NCBI RefSeq assembly: GCF_000466745.1
Contig: NZ_ANNI01000003.1
Span: forward strand, 372,001-436,000
Direction of reading: 5' to 3'
Length of the DNA stretch: 64,000 nucleotides
DNA from: Campylobacter concisus ATCC 51562
GTDB lineage: Bacteria > Campylobacterota > Campylobacteria > Campylobacterales > Campylobacteraceae
Shown: piece after piece, positions 27,181-36,945 of the stretch
How the letters are laid out: each line of letters begins with the position of its first letter
How positions within the stretch are numbered: the first letter of the stretch is position 1
The notes under the pieces: generated by a model
Told to the model about the DNA's origin: nothing
The model's database searches: none
Seen by the model: the letters and a program-made list of their open reading frames with translations, nothing else
Position numbers and translations under genes: made by a program

Positions 27181-27205
27181 AGCCTTGCAAACTCTTTGCA
27201 AGGCT
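27181..27205 (-). terminator. Stem-loop behind pckA
   Basis: AGCCTTGCAAA / TTTGCAAGGCT form an 11-bp perfect stem with a 3-nt loop, 8 nt behind the pckA stop. Only a weak T-rich tail follows on the minus strand, so it may be a weak terminator or a 3'-end stabiliser. Confidence 0.6.
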
Positions 27206-27212
27206 ATATAAA

Positions 27213-28790
27213 TTAAGCTTTTGGACCAGCTTTAGCGTATTCAACACCCTCTTTTACATCTTCGTAACGTTTAAAATTTTCAACAAACATTTTAGCTAGC
27301 TTATCGCGTGAAGCGTTATACTGAGCTGGATTTGCCCATGTGTTTATAGGATTTAATAGTTTTGTCTCGACACCATCAAGCTCTTTTGGTATAGCAAAGT
27401 TAAATTTATCAAAATTTTCAAATTCGCATTTTGTGATGCTGCCATCAAGGATCGCATTTATGCAAGCACGAGTTGCTTTTATGCTCATACGTTTACCAAC
27501 GCCGTAAGCACCACCGCTCCAGCCTGTATTTACAAGATAGACATTAACGCCGTGCTTATCGATCTTCTCGCCAAGCAGTTTTGCATAGACAGTTGGGTGA
27601 AGTGGCATAAATGGCTCGCCAAAGCAAGCACTAAAAGTAGCGACTGGCTCGGTGATACCGCGCTCTGTGCCAGCAACTTTTGCTGTGTAGCCACTTAAGA
27701 AATAATACATCGCCTGCTCTTTTGTGAGCTTTGCAACTGGAGGAAGCACGCCAAAAGCGTCAGCGCTTAAAAAGATGATATTTTTTGGATGGCCAGCGCT
27801 TGAGCTTGGCTCGTAGTTGTCGATGTGATAGATCGGATAGCTCACGCGTGTGTTTTCAGTCTTTGAGCCGTCTTTATAATCAACCACACCCTTTTCGTCA
27901 GCCACGACATTTTCAAGTAGCGCGTCACGCCTGATCGCTGCATAAATTTCTGGCTCGCTGCTTGGATCAAGGTTGATACATTTTGCATAGCAGCCACCCT
28001 CAAAGTTAAACACGCCATCATCGTCCCAGCCGTGCTCGTCATCGCCTATTAGTTTGCGTTTTGGATCGGTTGAAAGTGTCGTTTTACCAGTACCAGATAG
28101 GCCAAAAAATAGCGCCGTATCGCCCTTCTCACCTACGTTTGCAGAGCAGTGCATACTTAGTTTACCCTCAAGTGGCAACCAGTAGTTCATCATAGAAAAA
28201 ATGCCCTTTTTCATCTCGCCGCCATACCATGTGCCACCGATCACTGCGACATTTTCCTCGACGTTAAATATGACAAAAACCTCTGAATGTAGCCCGTCAG
28301 CCTTGTAGTCTTCATTTTTTGTTTTACAAGCGTTATATACTACAAAATCAGGCTCAAATTTAGCTAGCTCTTCCTTGTTTGGACGGATGAACATATTTTT
28401 TACAAAATGTGCTTGCCACGCTACTTCAGTGACAAAACGGACTGATTTTTGGCTCTTTTTACTAGCTCCACAAAATGCGTCTTGGATGAAAATTTCCTTG
28501 CCACTTAGCTGCTCTTTTGCTTTTTTAAGAAGCTTATCAAATAGCTCTTTTGTGATAGGCTGATTTATTTTGCCCCAAGCGATGTATTTTTGGCTTGGAT
28601 CTTGCTTGACGAAATACTTATCTTTTGGGCTTCTACCTGTAAAAATTCCTGTATCAACCATAAATGTGCCGTTGCTTGAAACCCTACCCTCGTTGTTTGC
28701 CTTTTCAAGCTCAAAAAGCTCGTCGTAGCTTAGATTGTGATTTATCTTTTTGATCTCTTTTAGACCTAGTTCGTCTAGTTTATTTATCAT
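27213..28790 (-). CDS. pckA: Phosphoenolpyruvate carboxykinase (ATP)
   Basis: 525 residues, ATP-dependent PEPCK that interconverts oxaloacetate and PEP. Visible are '[10 protein letters not shown]' (substrate loop), '[19 protein letters not shown]', the P-loop '[15 protein letters not shown]', the Mn/Mg motif '[20 protein letters not shown]' and '[20 protein letters not shown]'. The frame extends to 28814, but AAAAGGA places the start at ATG 28790. In asaccharolytic Campylobacter it is the entry to gluconeogenesis. pycB lies upstream; the two enzymes work at the same node. Confidence 0.96.
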   Translation of the reverse strand: MINKLDELGLKEIKKINHNLSYDELFELEKANNEGRVSSNGTFMVDTGIFTGRSPKDKYFVKQDPSQKYIAWGKINQPITKELFDKLLKKAKEQLSGKEIFIQDAFCGASKKSQKSVRFVTEVAWQAHFVKNMFIRPNKEELAKFEPDFVVYNACKTKNEDYKADGLHSEVFVIFNVEENVAVIGGTWYGGEMKKGIFSMMNYWLPLEGKLSMHCSANVGEKGDTALFFGLSGTGKTTLSTDPKRKLIGDDEHGWDDDGVFNFEGGCYAKCINLDPSSEPEIYAAIRRDALLENVVADEKGVVDYKDGSKTENTRVSYPIYHIDNYEPSSSAGHPKNIIFLSADAFGVLPPVAKLTKEQAMYYFLSGYTAKVAGTERGITEPVATFSACFGEPFMPLHPTVYAKLLGEKIDKHGVNVYLVNTGWSGGAYGVGKRMSIKATRACINAILDGSITKCEFENFDKFNFAIPKELDGVETKLLNPINTWANPAQYNASRDKLAKMFVENFKRYEDVKEGVEYAKAGPKA

Positions 28791-28893
28791 GTTATTTCCT
28801 TTTAAAATTTTCATTTTTTATAAATTCTGACCTAAAAGTCATCAAAATGTTAATCAAATTTCGCTTAACACTCTCTTTTTAAAATGGGCAAAT

Positions 28894-30696
28894 TTATTTA
28901 AATTTAGCCACCACTTGATTGTTCGCGACGCTTTGACCTTTGCTAACCTCTATAGAGCCTATCACACCATCTTTTGGGGCTTTGACCTCTATCTCCATCT
29001 TCATTGCTTCAAGCACGACTACAGCTTGCCCTTTTTTGACGATATCGCCAGGACTTACTAAAATTTTATGCACAGCGCCTGGCAAGCTAGCAACGATATC
29101 ATTTGCTGTTGCGCCTGCTGCTGCACTTTTGGCATTTTTTACGCTCTTGCCTTCAACTTCAGTGATTGATTTTACTTGGATACTATCGTTAAAGCCTTCG
29201 CTCACTTCGACATTGTAGCGGCTACCATTTACGACGACACTATATCTACCACTTTGAGTTTGTCTGCCCTCGTTTGCTTTAGCATTTGGATCGATCTTTC
29301 TTACATTTACTTTGGCTTCACCTTTTAAAAATGCGATGCCTTTTTCTTTACAAGCAGCTGCTATAAATATATTTTCTTCGGTAGTTTTTATATTGTTTTG
29401 CTTTAGAATTTCTTTTACATGAGCAAGCGACTTGCTCTCATCTTTATCGGCTATATCAACTGCGTGTTTTGTAGTTGGTTTTAAGCCTAGCTGCTCGCTT
29501 GCAAGCTTAATGATCTCTTTATCAGGCGTAACTGGGGTCTTACCAAAGTAGCCAAGCACCATTTTGCCGTATCCCTCGGCGATCTTTTTCCACTTGCCAA
29601 ACATCACATTATTAAATGCTTGTTGGAAGTAAAACTGGCTAACAGGGGTCACTGAAGTACCGTATCCACCCTTTTGCACCACTTCACGCATCGCAAGGAT
29701 AACCTCTGGAAATTTATCTAAGATATTATTATCTCTCATCATCTGGGTATTTGCTGTAAGCGCGCCACCAGGCATCGGTGAAAATGGTATGAGTGGGCTT
29801 ACTTGTACGGCCTCAGGTGGCAAGAAATACTCTTTTAAGCAATCATTCAAAACGCTTTCATATTTTAAAATTTTCTCCACGTCAAGTCCGCCAAGATCGT
29901 AGTTTTTGCCTTTTACTGCGTGAAGCATAGTTAAGATATCTGGCTGACTTGTACCACCACTTACTGGGCTTGCGGCTAGATCTATGCCATCAACGCCGGC
30001 TTCAAGCGCTGCAAGATAGCAGGCCACACTTACGCCTGCAGTTTCATGAGTGTGGAGTCTGATGTGAGTTTTTTCTGGCAGCAGCTTTCTAGCCATTTTT
30101 ATGGTTTCATAGACCTTTTGTGGGCTACTTGTGCCGCTTGCATCTTTAAAGCAAACGCTGTGATATGGGATATTTGCATCTAAAATTTCTCTTAAAATTT
30201 TCTCATAAAATTTAACATCATGAGCTCCCACACAGCCACTAGGCAGATCCATCATCGTAACTACAACTTCATGCTTTAGTCCGTGATGAGCGATCCTCTC
30301 TCCTGAATATTTTAAATTTTCAACGTCATTTAGTGCGTCAAAATTTCTAATAGTGGTGGTTCCATGTTTTTTGAAAAGTTTTGCGTGAAGGTCGATTAGC
30401 TCACGGCTGCCAGTATCAAGTGTGACGGTATTTACGCCCCTGCTTAGGGTTTGAAGATTTGCTTTTGGTCCTACGATACTTCTAAATTTATCCATCATCG
30501 CAAAAGCGTCTTCATTTAGGTAAAAATAAAGGCTTTGAAATCTCGCTCCGCCACCAAATTCAAAATGCTCTATGCCAGCCTCTTTGGCCGCTTCAAGCGC
30601 AGGCAAAAAGTCGTTCATAAGCACTCTGGCGCCATAAACTGACTGAAAGCCATCTCTAAAGGTCGTATCCATAACATCGATAAATTTCTTCGCCAT
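28894..30696 (-). CDS. pycB: Pyruvate carboxylase subunit B / oxaloacetate decarboxylase alpha-type protein
   Basis: 600 residues: an HMG-lyase-like carboxyltransferase TIM barrel (about 1-290, 'FIDVMDTTFRDGFQSV', 'LHTHETAGVS'), a conserved PYC/OADA domain (about 300-475), a flexible linker, and a C-terminal biotinyl domain with the biotin Lys in 'VVLEAMKMEIEVKAP'. It takes CO2 from carboxybiotin to pyruvate, giving oxaloacetate. Longer readings to 30738 exist, but GAGG six nt before ATG 30696 and the family start 'MAKKFIDVMDTT' decide. No pycA or oadB/oadG is adjacent. Campylobacter pycA lies elsewhere, as I recall, so the PYC role is favoured. Confidence 0.9.
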   Translation of the reverse strand: MAKKFIDVMDTTFRDGFQSVYGARVLMNDFLPALEAAKEAGIEHFEFGGGARFQSLYFYLNEDAFAMMDKFRSIVGPKANLQTLSRGVNTVTLDTGSRELIDLHAKLFKKHGTTTIRNFDALNDVENLKYSGERIAHHGLKHEVVVTMMDLPSGCVGAHDVKFYEKILREILDANIPYHSVCFKDASGTSSPQKVYETIKMARKLLPEKTHIRLHTHETAGVSVACYLAALEAGVDGIDLAASPVSGGTSQPDILTMLHAVKGKNYDLGGLDVEKILKYESVLNDCLKEYFLPPEAVQVSPLIPFSPMPGGALTANTQMMRDNNILDKFPEVILAMREVVQKGGYGTSVTPVSQFYFQQAFNNVMFGKWKKIAEGYGKMVLGYFGKTPVTPDKEIIKLASEQLGLKPTTKHAVDIADKDESKSLAHVKEILKQNNIKTTEENIFIAAACKEKGIAFLKGEAKVNVRKIDPNAKANEGRQTQSGRYSVVVNGSRYNVEVSEGFNDSIQVKSITEVEGKSVKNAKSAAAGATANDIVASLPGAVHKILVSPGDIVKKGQAVVVLEAMKMEIEVKAPKDGVIGSIEVSKGQSVANNQVVAKFK

Positions 30697-30818
30697 CACC
30701 CACCTCATTAATTTTATAAATTTATTTAAAGAGTTCATAGAAAATGGCTAAATTGATTAGAAACTCAAATTAGCCATTTTGCTTGTTTTTTGGTATTTTA
30801 CAACCAAAAACTTTTATA

Positions 30819-32207
30819 TCATTTAAAAAGTGAGAGTAAGAAGTTTAATAATCCGCCGTGGCTCGCATCAAGCATTGGCTTTAATTCCATTAGAAAGACG
30901 CAGAAAAATACAAGTACAGCAAGCTGAATAAAAATATAAGGCACAACGCCTTTATAAATAGCAGTCGTTTTTATCTCAGCTGGTGCGACTGACCTTAGGA
31001 AAAATAAGCTAAAACCAAATGGTGGTGTTAGGAACGAAGTTTGCAAATTCATCGCAACTAAGATTGCTAGATAAATTGGATTTATACCAAGCTTTGCAGC
31101 TATTGGTACCAAAATAGGAAGCACAATATATGAAATTTCAACAAAGTCGATAAAAAAGCCAAGCACAAAGATGACAACCATGCTAAAAATGATAAAGCCC
31201 CACTTCTCGCCTGGTAAATTTGTCATAAATTTTTCAACAATCTCATCTCCACCAGTGTAACTAAATACCATAGAAAAAGCTGTCGCACCAACAAGTATGG
31301 CAAAGACAAGTGCTGTAGTTTTTACACTTTCTACCAATGCCTCTTTTATCATAGAAAATGAAAATGTCCTATAAAAAATAGCTAAAATAATGGCTCCAAC
31401 GCAGCCAAAAGCTGAACTTTCAGTTGGTGTAGCGATACCTGCAAATATAGAGCCCAACACGCAAATAACCAGCAAAAGCGGCGGAAAGATAGCGATTAGT
31501 GCTCTCATGATCTGCTTAAATTTACTAACACCGCTCTCATCTTTTACTACCGGTGCAGTATCTGGTTTCAAATAAGCAACAATCAAAATATAAATGATAT
31601 AAACTGCTACTAGCGTGAGTCCTGGGATGATGGCTTGATGAAAAAGCTCACCAACTGGCACTGAAAATATATCACCCAAAATAATCAGCACGATAGAAGG
31701 TGGAATAATCTGTCCAAGCGTACCAGCGGCACATATAGTACCACAACCTAGCGCTTGGTCGTATTTATACTTTAACATAACAGGTAAGCTTATAACGCCC
31801 ATTGCAACGACACTTGCACCTACAACACCGGTTGAAGCTGCAAGAAGTGCTCCAACCAAGATAGTGCTAATAGCAATGCCTCCACGAATTTCTCCAAAAA
31901 GCATGCCCATGCTCTCAAGTAACCTCTCAGCTAGTTTTGACTTTTGAAGCACAACGCCCATAAAGACAAAAAGTGGAACTGCTATAAAAATTCTACTCTC
32001 CATTATAGAGAAAATTCTATAAGGCATGAAGTTAAACATATCTTTGAAAACTTCGATACTTCCAAGTAGTCCGTCTCCGTCTCCAATACTCTCAACAATA
32101 CTACCAATCATGCCAAATATCATCGAAACCGCACCAAAGGTAAAGGCTACTGGAAAACCAATGCCTAGCATCAAAAGTGCGGCTATAAACATTATCAAAC
32201 CAGCCAT
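30819..32207 (-). CDS. dctM: TRAP transporter large permease (DctM)
   Basis: 462 residues, about 12-13 transmembrane helices of the DctM/ion-transporter superfamily. The family features 'ESRIFIAVPLFVFMGVVLQKS', 'GGIAISTILVGALLAASTG' and 'CAAGTLGQIIPPSIVLIILG' are clear. It forms the channel half of a tripartite ATP-independent periplasmic transporter together with DctQ, whose stop overlaps its ATG (TAATG). No solute-binding protein gene is found nearby. The subtype resembles large permeases of the C4-dicarboxylate/mannitol class; the substrate is unknown. Confidence 0.92.
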   Translation of the reverse strand: MAGLIMFIAALLMLGIGFPVAFTFGAVSMIFGMIGSIVESIGDGDGLLGSIEVFKDMFNFMPYRIFSIMESRIFIAVPLFVFMGVVLQKSKLAERLLESMGMLFGEIRGGIAISTILVGALLAASTGVVGASVVAMGVISLPVMLKYKYDQALGCGTICAAGTLGQIIPPSIVLIILGDIFSVPVGELFHQAIIPGLTLVAVYIIYILIVAYLKPDTAPVVKDESGVSKFKQIMRALIAIFPPLLLVICVLGSIFAGIATPTESSAFGCVGAIILAIFYRTFSFSMIKEALVESVKTTALVFAILVGATAFSMVFSYTGGDEIVEKFMTNLPGEKWGFIIFSMVVIFVLGFFIDFVEISYIVLPILVPIAAKLGINPIYLAILVAMNLQTSFLTPPFGFSLFFLRSVAPAEIKTTAIYKGVVPYIFIQLAVLVFFCVFLMELKPMLDASHGGLLNFLLSLFK

Positions 32208-32716
32208 TATTCCCCCTTTTTAGCTTTTTTGTAAAGATTAAAATTTCTTATAAAAAAGCCGATCGCAAAAAATACAAGTAGATAAAAAGAAAAAGGAATA
32301 AGTGCTTTTATGATCCATCTGTGAGTAAGACCGCCTGGATCCGCACTAGCTTCAGCTGAAGTATAAGCATCACTCACAAATTCAAACGATAAATTTGAAA
32401 CTAAAAGTGCAAATGGAATTACAAAAATAACAGTTCCTATCATATTTACAAGAGCTTTATTTTTTGGTGAAAATTTAGCATAAAAGATATCAACTCTAAC
32501 ATGTGCATCTTCTTTTAATGCATAGCTCATGCCAAGCAAAAATATTACAGCAAAAAAATGCCACTCAAGCTCCTGAAATGCAACGTTTCCATAAGAGAAA
32601 AAGTATCTTGCCACAACGTTAAAAAAGACGTCTATTATCATCAAAGCCATAATAAACATGCAAATATAGCCGACTATATCGCCGACCTTATCAAAAAATT
32701 TCTCAACTTTTTGCAT
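32207..32716 (-). CDS. dctQ: TRAP transporter small permease (DctQ)
   Basis: 169 residues with four transmembrane segments and 'EWHFFAVIFLLGMSYALKEDAHVRVDIFY', of which the part FLLGMSYALKEDAHVRVD is the DctQ signature. The start is ATG 32716, six nt behind AAGGG; a TTG at 32722 is less likely. It lies 9 nt behind the first NSS transporter and overlaps dctM by one nt. The lack of a DctP gene on either side is unusual. Confidence 0.9.
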   Translation of the reverse strand: MQKVEKFFDKVGDIVGYICMFIMALMIIDVFFNVVARYFFSYGNVAFQELEWHFFAVIFLLGMSYALKEDAHVRVDIFYAKFSPKNKALVNMIGTVIFVIPFALLVSNLSFEFVSDAYTSAEASADPGGLTHRWIIKALIPFSFYLLVFFAIGFFIRNFNLYKKAKKGE

Positions 32717-32725
32717 AAACAACCC

Positions 32726-34066
32726 TTAAAAAAACAATTTATTTATCATGATGATAAAGACGCAAACTGGCGCCACATATCTTAATAAAAAATACCACGC
32801 ACTAAATACAAAGTCGCTCATATATGGACTAAATAGCACATAAAGTGCTTCTCTTTTCATAAAATATCCAACAAATATCGCTCCACCTATACCACTAATT
32901 GGAAGCAGAACATTTGAAGCGGTAAAGTCAAGAAAATCAAAGAAATTTTTACCAAAGAGCATAAATTTGTCGCCAACATTTTCTATATTTGATAAAAGAC
33001 ATAAAAATCCTAAAACAAAAACACCGGCTCCAACTATGCTAAGAGCTTTTATCCTGCTAATGCCATACTCTCTGATCAAGAAAAATACAAACGGCTCTAC
33101 GATAGAGATAGCTGAAGTAATGCCAGCAAAGATAAGTGCTGCAAAAAATGCCACAGCTAAAATTTGACCTATCACACCAAGCTTAGCAAAGAGCGTTGGA
33201 AGCGAGATAAAGACAAGTCCTGGTCCTTGAGACGGCTCGGCACCAAATTCAAATATAAATGTAAAGATAACAAGACCCATCATGATGGCTAAGACGATGT
33301 TTATAAAAACGATACTTAGCGTAGAAGTAGCTAAATTTGTATCATCACTTAAGCTAGCTGAATATGTAATGATCGCTGCCATACCAAGAGATAGTGTCCA
33401 AAAAGCAAGCCCAAGAGCAAGCAAGAGCGAGTTAAATGAAATTTTGCTAAAGTCAGGAACAAGTAAAAACTCAGCCGATTTTGTAAAGCCATTCATCGTC
33501 ATAGAAAAAATAAGCATGATTAAAACCATGATAAATAGGCTTGGCATCATCCAAACATTTAGCTTTTCAATGCCACTTTTCACTCCTTTTGAAAGGATAA
33601 AAAAGCAAGCTACAAATGCTATAACAAAATAAAGTGTCTGCTCGCCAAGACCATGTGTAAGAAGCTCGTTAAATATTACTTTTGAACTTTCTATATCGTT
33701 TGGAAGACCGGTAAAAGATAGTGTGAAATACTTAAAGACCCAACCGATGATCACGATGTAGTAAGATGAGATTATAGCTGCGGTTACCATAGCTAAAATT
33801 CCAACCAGCTGCCATAAATTTTTATTTTTATTCGCCAACTTTCTAAAGGCATTTACACTATCGCTCTCACTAAGTTTGCCAATACTTAGCTCTGCCATAA
33901 AGATAGGTATGCCAACTAAAAACGTTATCAAAAGATATAAAATAACAAATGCTGATCCGCCATTTTCACCGACCATATATGGAAATTTCCATGCATTTCC
34001 AAGTCCAACAGCTGATCCTGCAACTGCTAAAACATAACCTATTTTAGAAAACTGTTCTTTTGCCAT
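32726..34066 (-). CDS. NSS-family sodium-dependent amino acid transporter, copy 1
   Basis: 446 residues, neurotransmitter:sodium symporter family, about 11 transmembrane helices. TM1 has the Na+/substrate motif 'GSAVGLGNAWKFPYMVGEN'. TM6 region 'LGLAFWTLSLGMAAIITYSASL' and TM8 'AALIFAGITSAISIVEP' fit MhsT/TnaT-type bacterial amino acid transporters. The frame opens at 34135, but ATG 34066 overlaps the stop of the neighbour (TAATG) and matches the family start 'MAKEQFSKIGYVLA'. It is the third in a row of three paralogs. Confidence 0.92.
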   Translation of the reverse strand: MAKEQFSKIGYVLAVAGSAVGLGNAWKFPYMVGENGGSAFVILYLLITFLVGIPIFMAELSIGKLSESDSVNAFRKLANKNKNLWQLVGILAMVTAAIISSYYIVIIGWVFKYFTLSFTGLPNDIESSKVIFNELLTHGLGEQTLYFVIAFVACFFILSKGVKSGIEKLNVWMMPSLFIMVLIMLIFSMTMNGFTKSAEFLLVPDFSKISFNSLLLALGLAFWTLSLGMAAIITYSASLSDDTNLATSTLSIVFINIVLAIMMGLVIFTFIFEFGAEPSQGPGLVFISLPTLFAKLGVIGQILAVAFFAALIFAGITSAISIVEPFVFFLIREYGISRIKALSIVGAGVFVLGFLCLLSNIENVGDKFMLFGKNFFDFLDFTASNVLLPISGIGGAIFVGYFMKREALYVLFSPYMSDFVFSAWYFLLRYVAPVCVFIIMINKLFF

Positions 34067-35397
34067 TATGCAATCTCCCTTACTAGCACCACAAAAACTA
34101 GAACTGGTGCTACAAACCTTATTAAAAAATACCAAATTTTAAAAACAACCTTACCCATATAAGGCAAGAATAGCTCTTTTAAAAGCTCAAATTTCATAAA
34201 GTACCCAACAAAAAGGGCAAATATAATGCCACCAAGTGGTAGCATAATGTTTGAGCTAATATAATCAAGCAAATCAAAAAAGCTCTTACCAAAAAATGTA
34301 AGTGCTTCTTTAAAATCGCCAATACCGCTTAACGCACATAAAATCCCTAAAACATAAACTACAGCACCGACAATAATAATTGATCTATTTCTACTAAATC
34401 CCAAACTTTTATTTAAGAAAAATATAAATGGCTCGACTAGCGAAATAACCGATGTTATACCAGCAAAAAATAAAGATGTAAAAAATGCAAAAGCCAAGAA
34501 ATTTCCAAGCAAACCAAGTTTTGCAAAAAGCGTTGGAAGCGAGATAAATGCTAACCCTGCACCCTTTGATGGCTCTGAGCCAAATTCATAGGTGAATGTA
34601 AAAACTATAAGCCCTATAATTACGCTAATGATTATATTTGCAAAGACTACATAAAGTGATGAAGTGAATAAATTTGTATCATTGCCTAGGCTTGATGAGT
34701 AAGTTAAAATGCAACCAATACCAATACACATCGTAAAAAAAGCTAACCCAAGAGCATTTAAGATAGCGCCTTGATCTATCTTTGAAAAATCAGGCACAAG
34801 TAAAAATTTAGCCGCCTCATCAAATCCATTCATGCCAAAAGAGTAGCCAAGCATAAGCAAAAGTAAAATAAAAAGTGCTGGAATAAGAAATACATTTATA
34901 CGCTCTATTCCACTTTTTATACCTTTTGTAAGTATAAAAAAGTAGGCAAAAAAAGCGATGCTAAAATATAAAATTTGCTCCTCTATGCCCTTTGAAGTAA
35001 AATTTACAAAAAGCGCTTCTGAGCTTGCCATATCTTTTGGAAGCTCACCAAGACTTAAGATAACGTATTTTAAAACCCAGCCGATAATGAGCGTATAAAA
35101 AGAGGCAATGAATAACCCTGTCACCATCACAATACCAGCAAATTTCCAAGAATTTGACCCTTTTGTAGCTAGGCTTTTAAACGCTCCAACCGTATCAAGG
35201 CGTGAAATTTTACCCATTGCCATCTCAGCAAAAAATATACTAAGTCCAACAACAAAAGCAAAAAATAGATATATAAGAATAAATGCTGAACCGCCGTTAC
35301 TACCGACCATATATGGAAATTTCCATGCATTACCAAGGCCAATAGCCGCTCCAATGATAGAAAGAACAAAACCAACTTTACTAAATCTATCCATCAT
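34066..35397 (-). CDS. NSS-family sodium-dependent amino acid transporter, copy 2
   Basis: 443 residues, paralog of the two neighbours, with TM1 'GAAIGLGNAWKFPYMVGSN' and TM6 'LGLAFFTMCIGIGCILTYSSSLG'. The start ATG 35397 overlaps the stop of copy 3 as ATGA and its stop overlaps the start of copy 1. It shares a 27-bp identical DNA stretch with copy 1 in the TM1 region. The substrate-contact residues differ between the copies, so the amino acids taken up may differ; this is inference. Confidence 0.92.
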   Translation of the reverse strand: MMDRFSKVGFVLSIIGAAIGLGNAWKFPYMVGSNGGSAFILIYLFFAFVVGLSIFFAEMAMGKISRLDTVGAFKSLATKGSNSWKFAGIVMVTGLFIASFYTLIIGWVLKYVILSLGELPKDMASSEALFVNFTSKGIEEQILYFSIAFFAYFFILTKGIKSGIERINVFLIPALFILLLLMLGYSFGMNGFDEAAKFLLVPDFSKIDQGAILNALGLAFFTMCIGIGCILTYSSSLGNDTNLFTSSLYVVFANIIISVIIGLIVFTFTYEFGSEPSKGAGLAFISLPTLFAKLGLLGNFLAFAFFTSLFFAGITSVISLVEPFIFFLNKSLGFSRNRSIIIVGAVVYVLGILCALSGIGDFKEALTFFGKSFFDLLDYISSNIMLPLGGIIFALFVGYFMKFELLKELFLPYMGKVVFKIWYFLIRFVAPVLVFVVLVREIA

Positions 35398-36740
35398 TTA
35401 CCTGCTATTTGATAGATCATGATGGCACAAATTGCAACTGGAACGATGTATCTTAGAGTGAAGTACCAAATTTCAAAAAATGCTTTTCCCATAAATTCGC
35501 CAAAGAGTAGATATAAGCTCTCTTTTTTAAGTTTATAGCCAACAAAAAAACTAAAAATTATGGCACCTATTGGCATCATTATATTTGAAGTAAGAAAATC
35601 AAGTGCATCAAAGACTGGCTTGCCAAAAATACTAAAGATATTAGCCGTCTGCGCATAATATGAGAAAATACAAAAAAGGCCTAAAATATAGACAAAAATT
35701 CCAATATAAACAAGAGCCATTTTGCGTGAAATTTCAAATTTTCTAACCAAATAATAAGCAAATGGTTCTATCATCGAAACAGCACTTGTAACACCAGCAA
35801 ATAAAAGCGAAACAAAAAATGCGATAGCCATGACATTGCCAACTATCCCAAGTTTTGCAAAGAGCGTAACAAGTGAGATAAAAATAAGCCCTGGACCACT
35901 TGCCGTGCTATCAGCTCCATAAGCAAATATAAATGTAAAGACCACAAGTCCCATCATAATGCCTATTAATATGTTTATAAAGATGATAGAAAGCGTTGAT
36001 TTTATAAGATTTGTCTGCTCTGGTAAATTTGCAGCGTATGTCGGTATGACGCCAACACCCATAGATAGCGAGAAGAACGCGAGTCCAAGAGCTTGCAAAA
36101 CAACATCTGGCGTGATCGCGCTAAAATTTGGTACAAATAAAAATTTAGCCGCCTTAACAAAGCCATCACCCATGCTAATTGCATAAAAAAGTATACAAAC
36201 AAGCAGTATAAAAAGACTCGGCATCATCCAGATATTTAGCTTTTCAATGCCACTTTTCACACCTTTTGAAACAGCAAAAAATACCATTAAAAAAACCAAG
36301 CTAAAACAAACAATAGCACTACTTAAATCATTTGATAAAAGCGTATTAAACTGCGCTGCTGCTTCTTTAGTATCAGCCAAAAGTGGCGAAAAGCCAAGAT
36401 AAATATACTTTAATATCCAGCCAATGACAACCATATAAAACGAAGCAATAAGTATCGCTCCTATCATAAAAAAGCCTGAAAGGGACCATATTTTTTTATG
36501 TTTTGGAGCAAGTTTATAAATGGAGCTTACAACGTCACTCTCACCAAGCTTACCAATGCTAAGCTCCGCTAAAAACGCTACAAAAGCGATAGCAAACGTG
36601 AGAAGCAAATATAAAACTATAAATGCTGAACCGCCATTGTTTCCCACCATTGTTGGAAATTTCCATGCATTACCAAGTCCAACAGCCGATCCTGCCATCG
36701 CAAGAACAAAGCCTATTTTTGAAAATTTTTCATTTATCAT
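35394..36740 (-). CDS. NSS-family sodium-dependent amino acid transporter, copy 3
   Basis: 448 residues and first in transcription order. TM1 is 'GSAVGLGNAWKFPTMVGNN' (Thr replaces the Tyr of the other copies), and TM6 is 'LGLAFFSLSMGVGVIPTYAANL'. About 11 transmembrane helices. The order of three NSS genes followed by a TRAP pair, pycB and pckA suggests a block for amino acid and organic acid use. It is divergent from atpE across a 205-bp AT-rich gap. C. jejuni has two such genes at this site, as I recall. Confidence 0.92.
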   Translation of the reverse strand: MINEKFSKIGFVLAMAGSAVGLGNAWKFPTMVGNNGGSAFIVLYLLLTFAIAFVAFLAELSIGKLGESDVVSSIYKLAPKHKKIWSLSGFFMIGAILIASFYMVVIGWILKYIYLGFSPLLADTKEAAAQFNTLLSNDLSSAIVCFSLVFLMVFFAVSKGVKSGIEKLNIWMMPSLFILLVCILFYAISMGDGFVKAAKFLFVPNFSAITPDVVLQALGLAFFSLSMGVGVIPTYAANLPEQTNLIKSTLSIIFINILIGIMMGLVVFTFIFAYGADSTASGPGLIFISLVTLFAKLGIVGNVMAIAFFVSLLFAGVTSAVSMIEPFAYYLVRKFEISRKMALVYIGIFVYILGLFCIFSYYAQTANIFSIFGKPVFDALDFLTSNIMMPIGAIIFSFFVGYKLKKESLYLLFGEFMGKAFFEIWYFTLRYIVPVAICAIMIYQIAGK

Positions 36741-36945
36741 TGATTACCTGAGATTAAGAATAAATTAATTTTTTCAAAGATAACATAAAAAAACTTTTAT
36801 TTTTCTAAGCTAAGAATTTTTTATGGGCAATTTAAATTTTTAGTGTTTTTATTTGAAACAAAGTTTTGTTTTTGTAATATTACGGCTCATAAAGTTTAAG
36901 TAGGGGACAGATCCGAAAGAGCTTTAAAATTTTAAAGGAGCAACG
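36741..36945. promoter_or_regulatory. Divergent promoter region between NSS block and atpE
   Basis: 205 bp, very AT-rich with phased T runs near 36793-36800, 36818 and 36845-36880, typical of Campylobacter promoters. A TAATAT near 36876-36881 is a possible -10 for atpE, giving a leader of about 60 nt that ends in AAAGGAG. I cannot place the NSS promoter. Confidence 0.4.

Noticed and set aside
32726..34135. Longer NSS copy 1 beginning at 34135
   Set aside because: The extra 23 residues lie inside the neighbouring gene and the family N-terminus starts at ATG 34066, which has the overlap and ribosome binding site expected.
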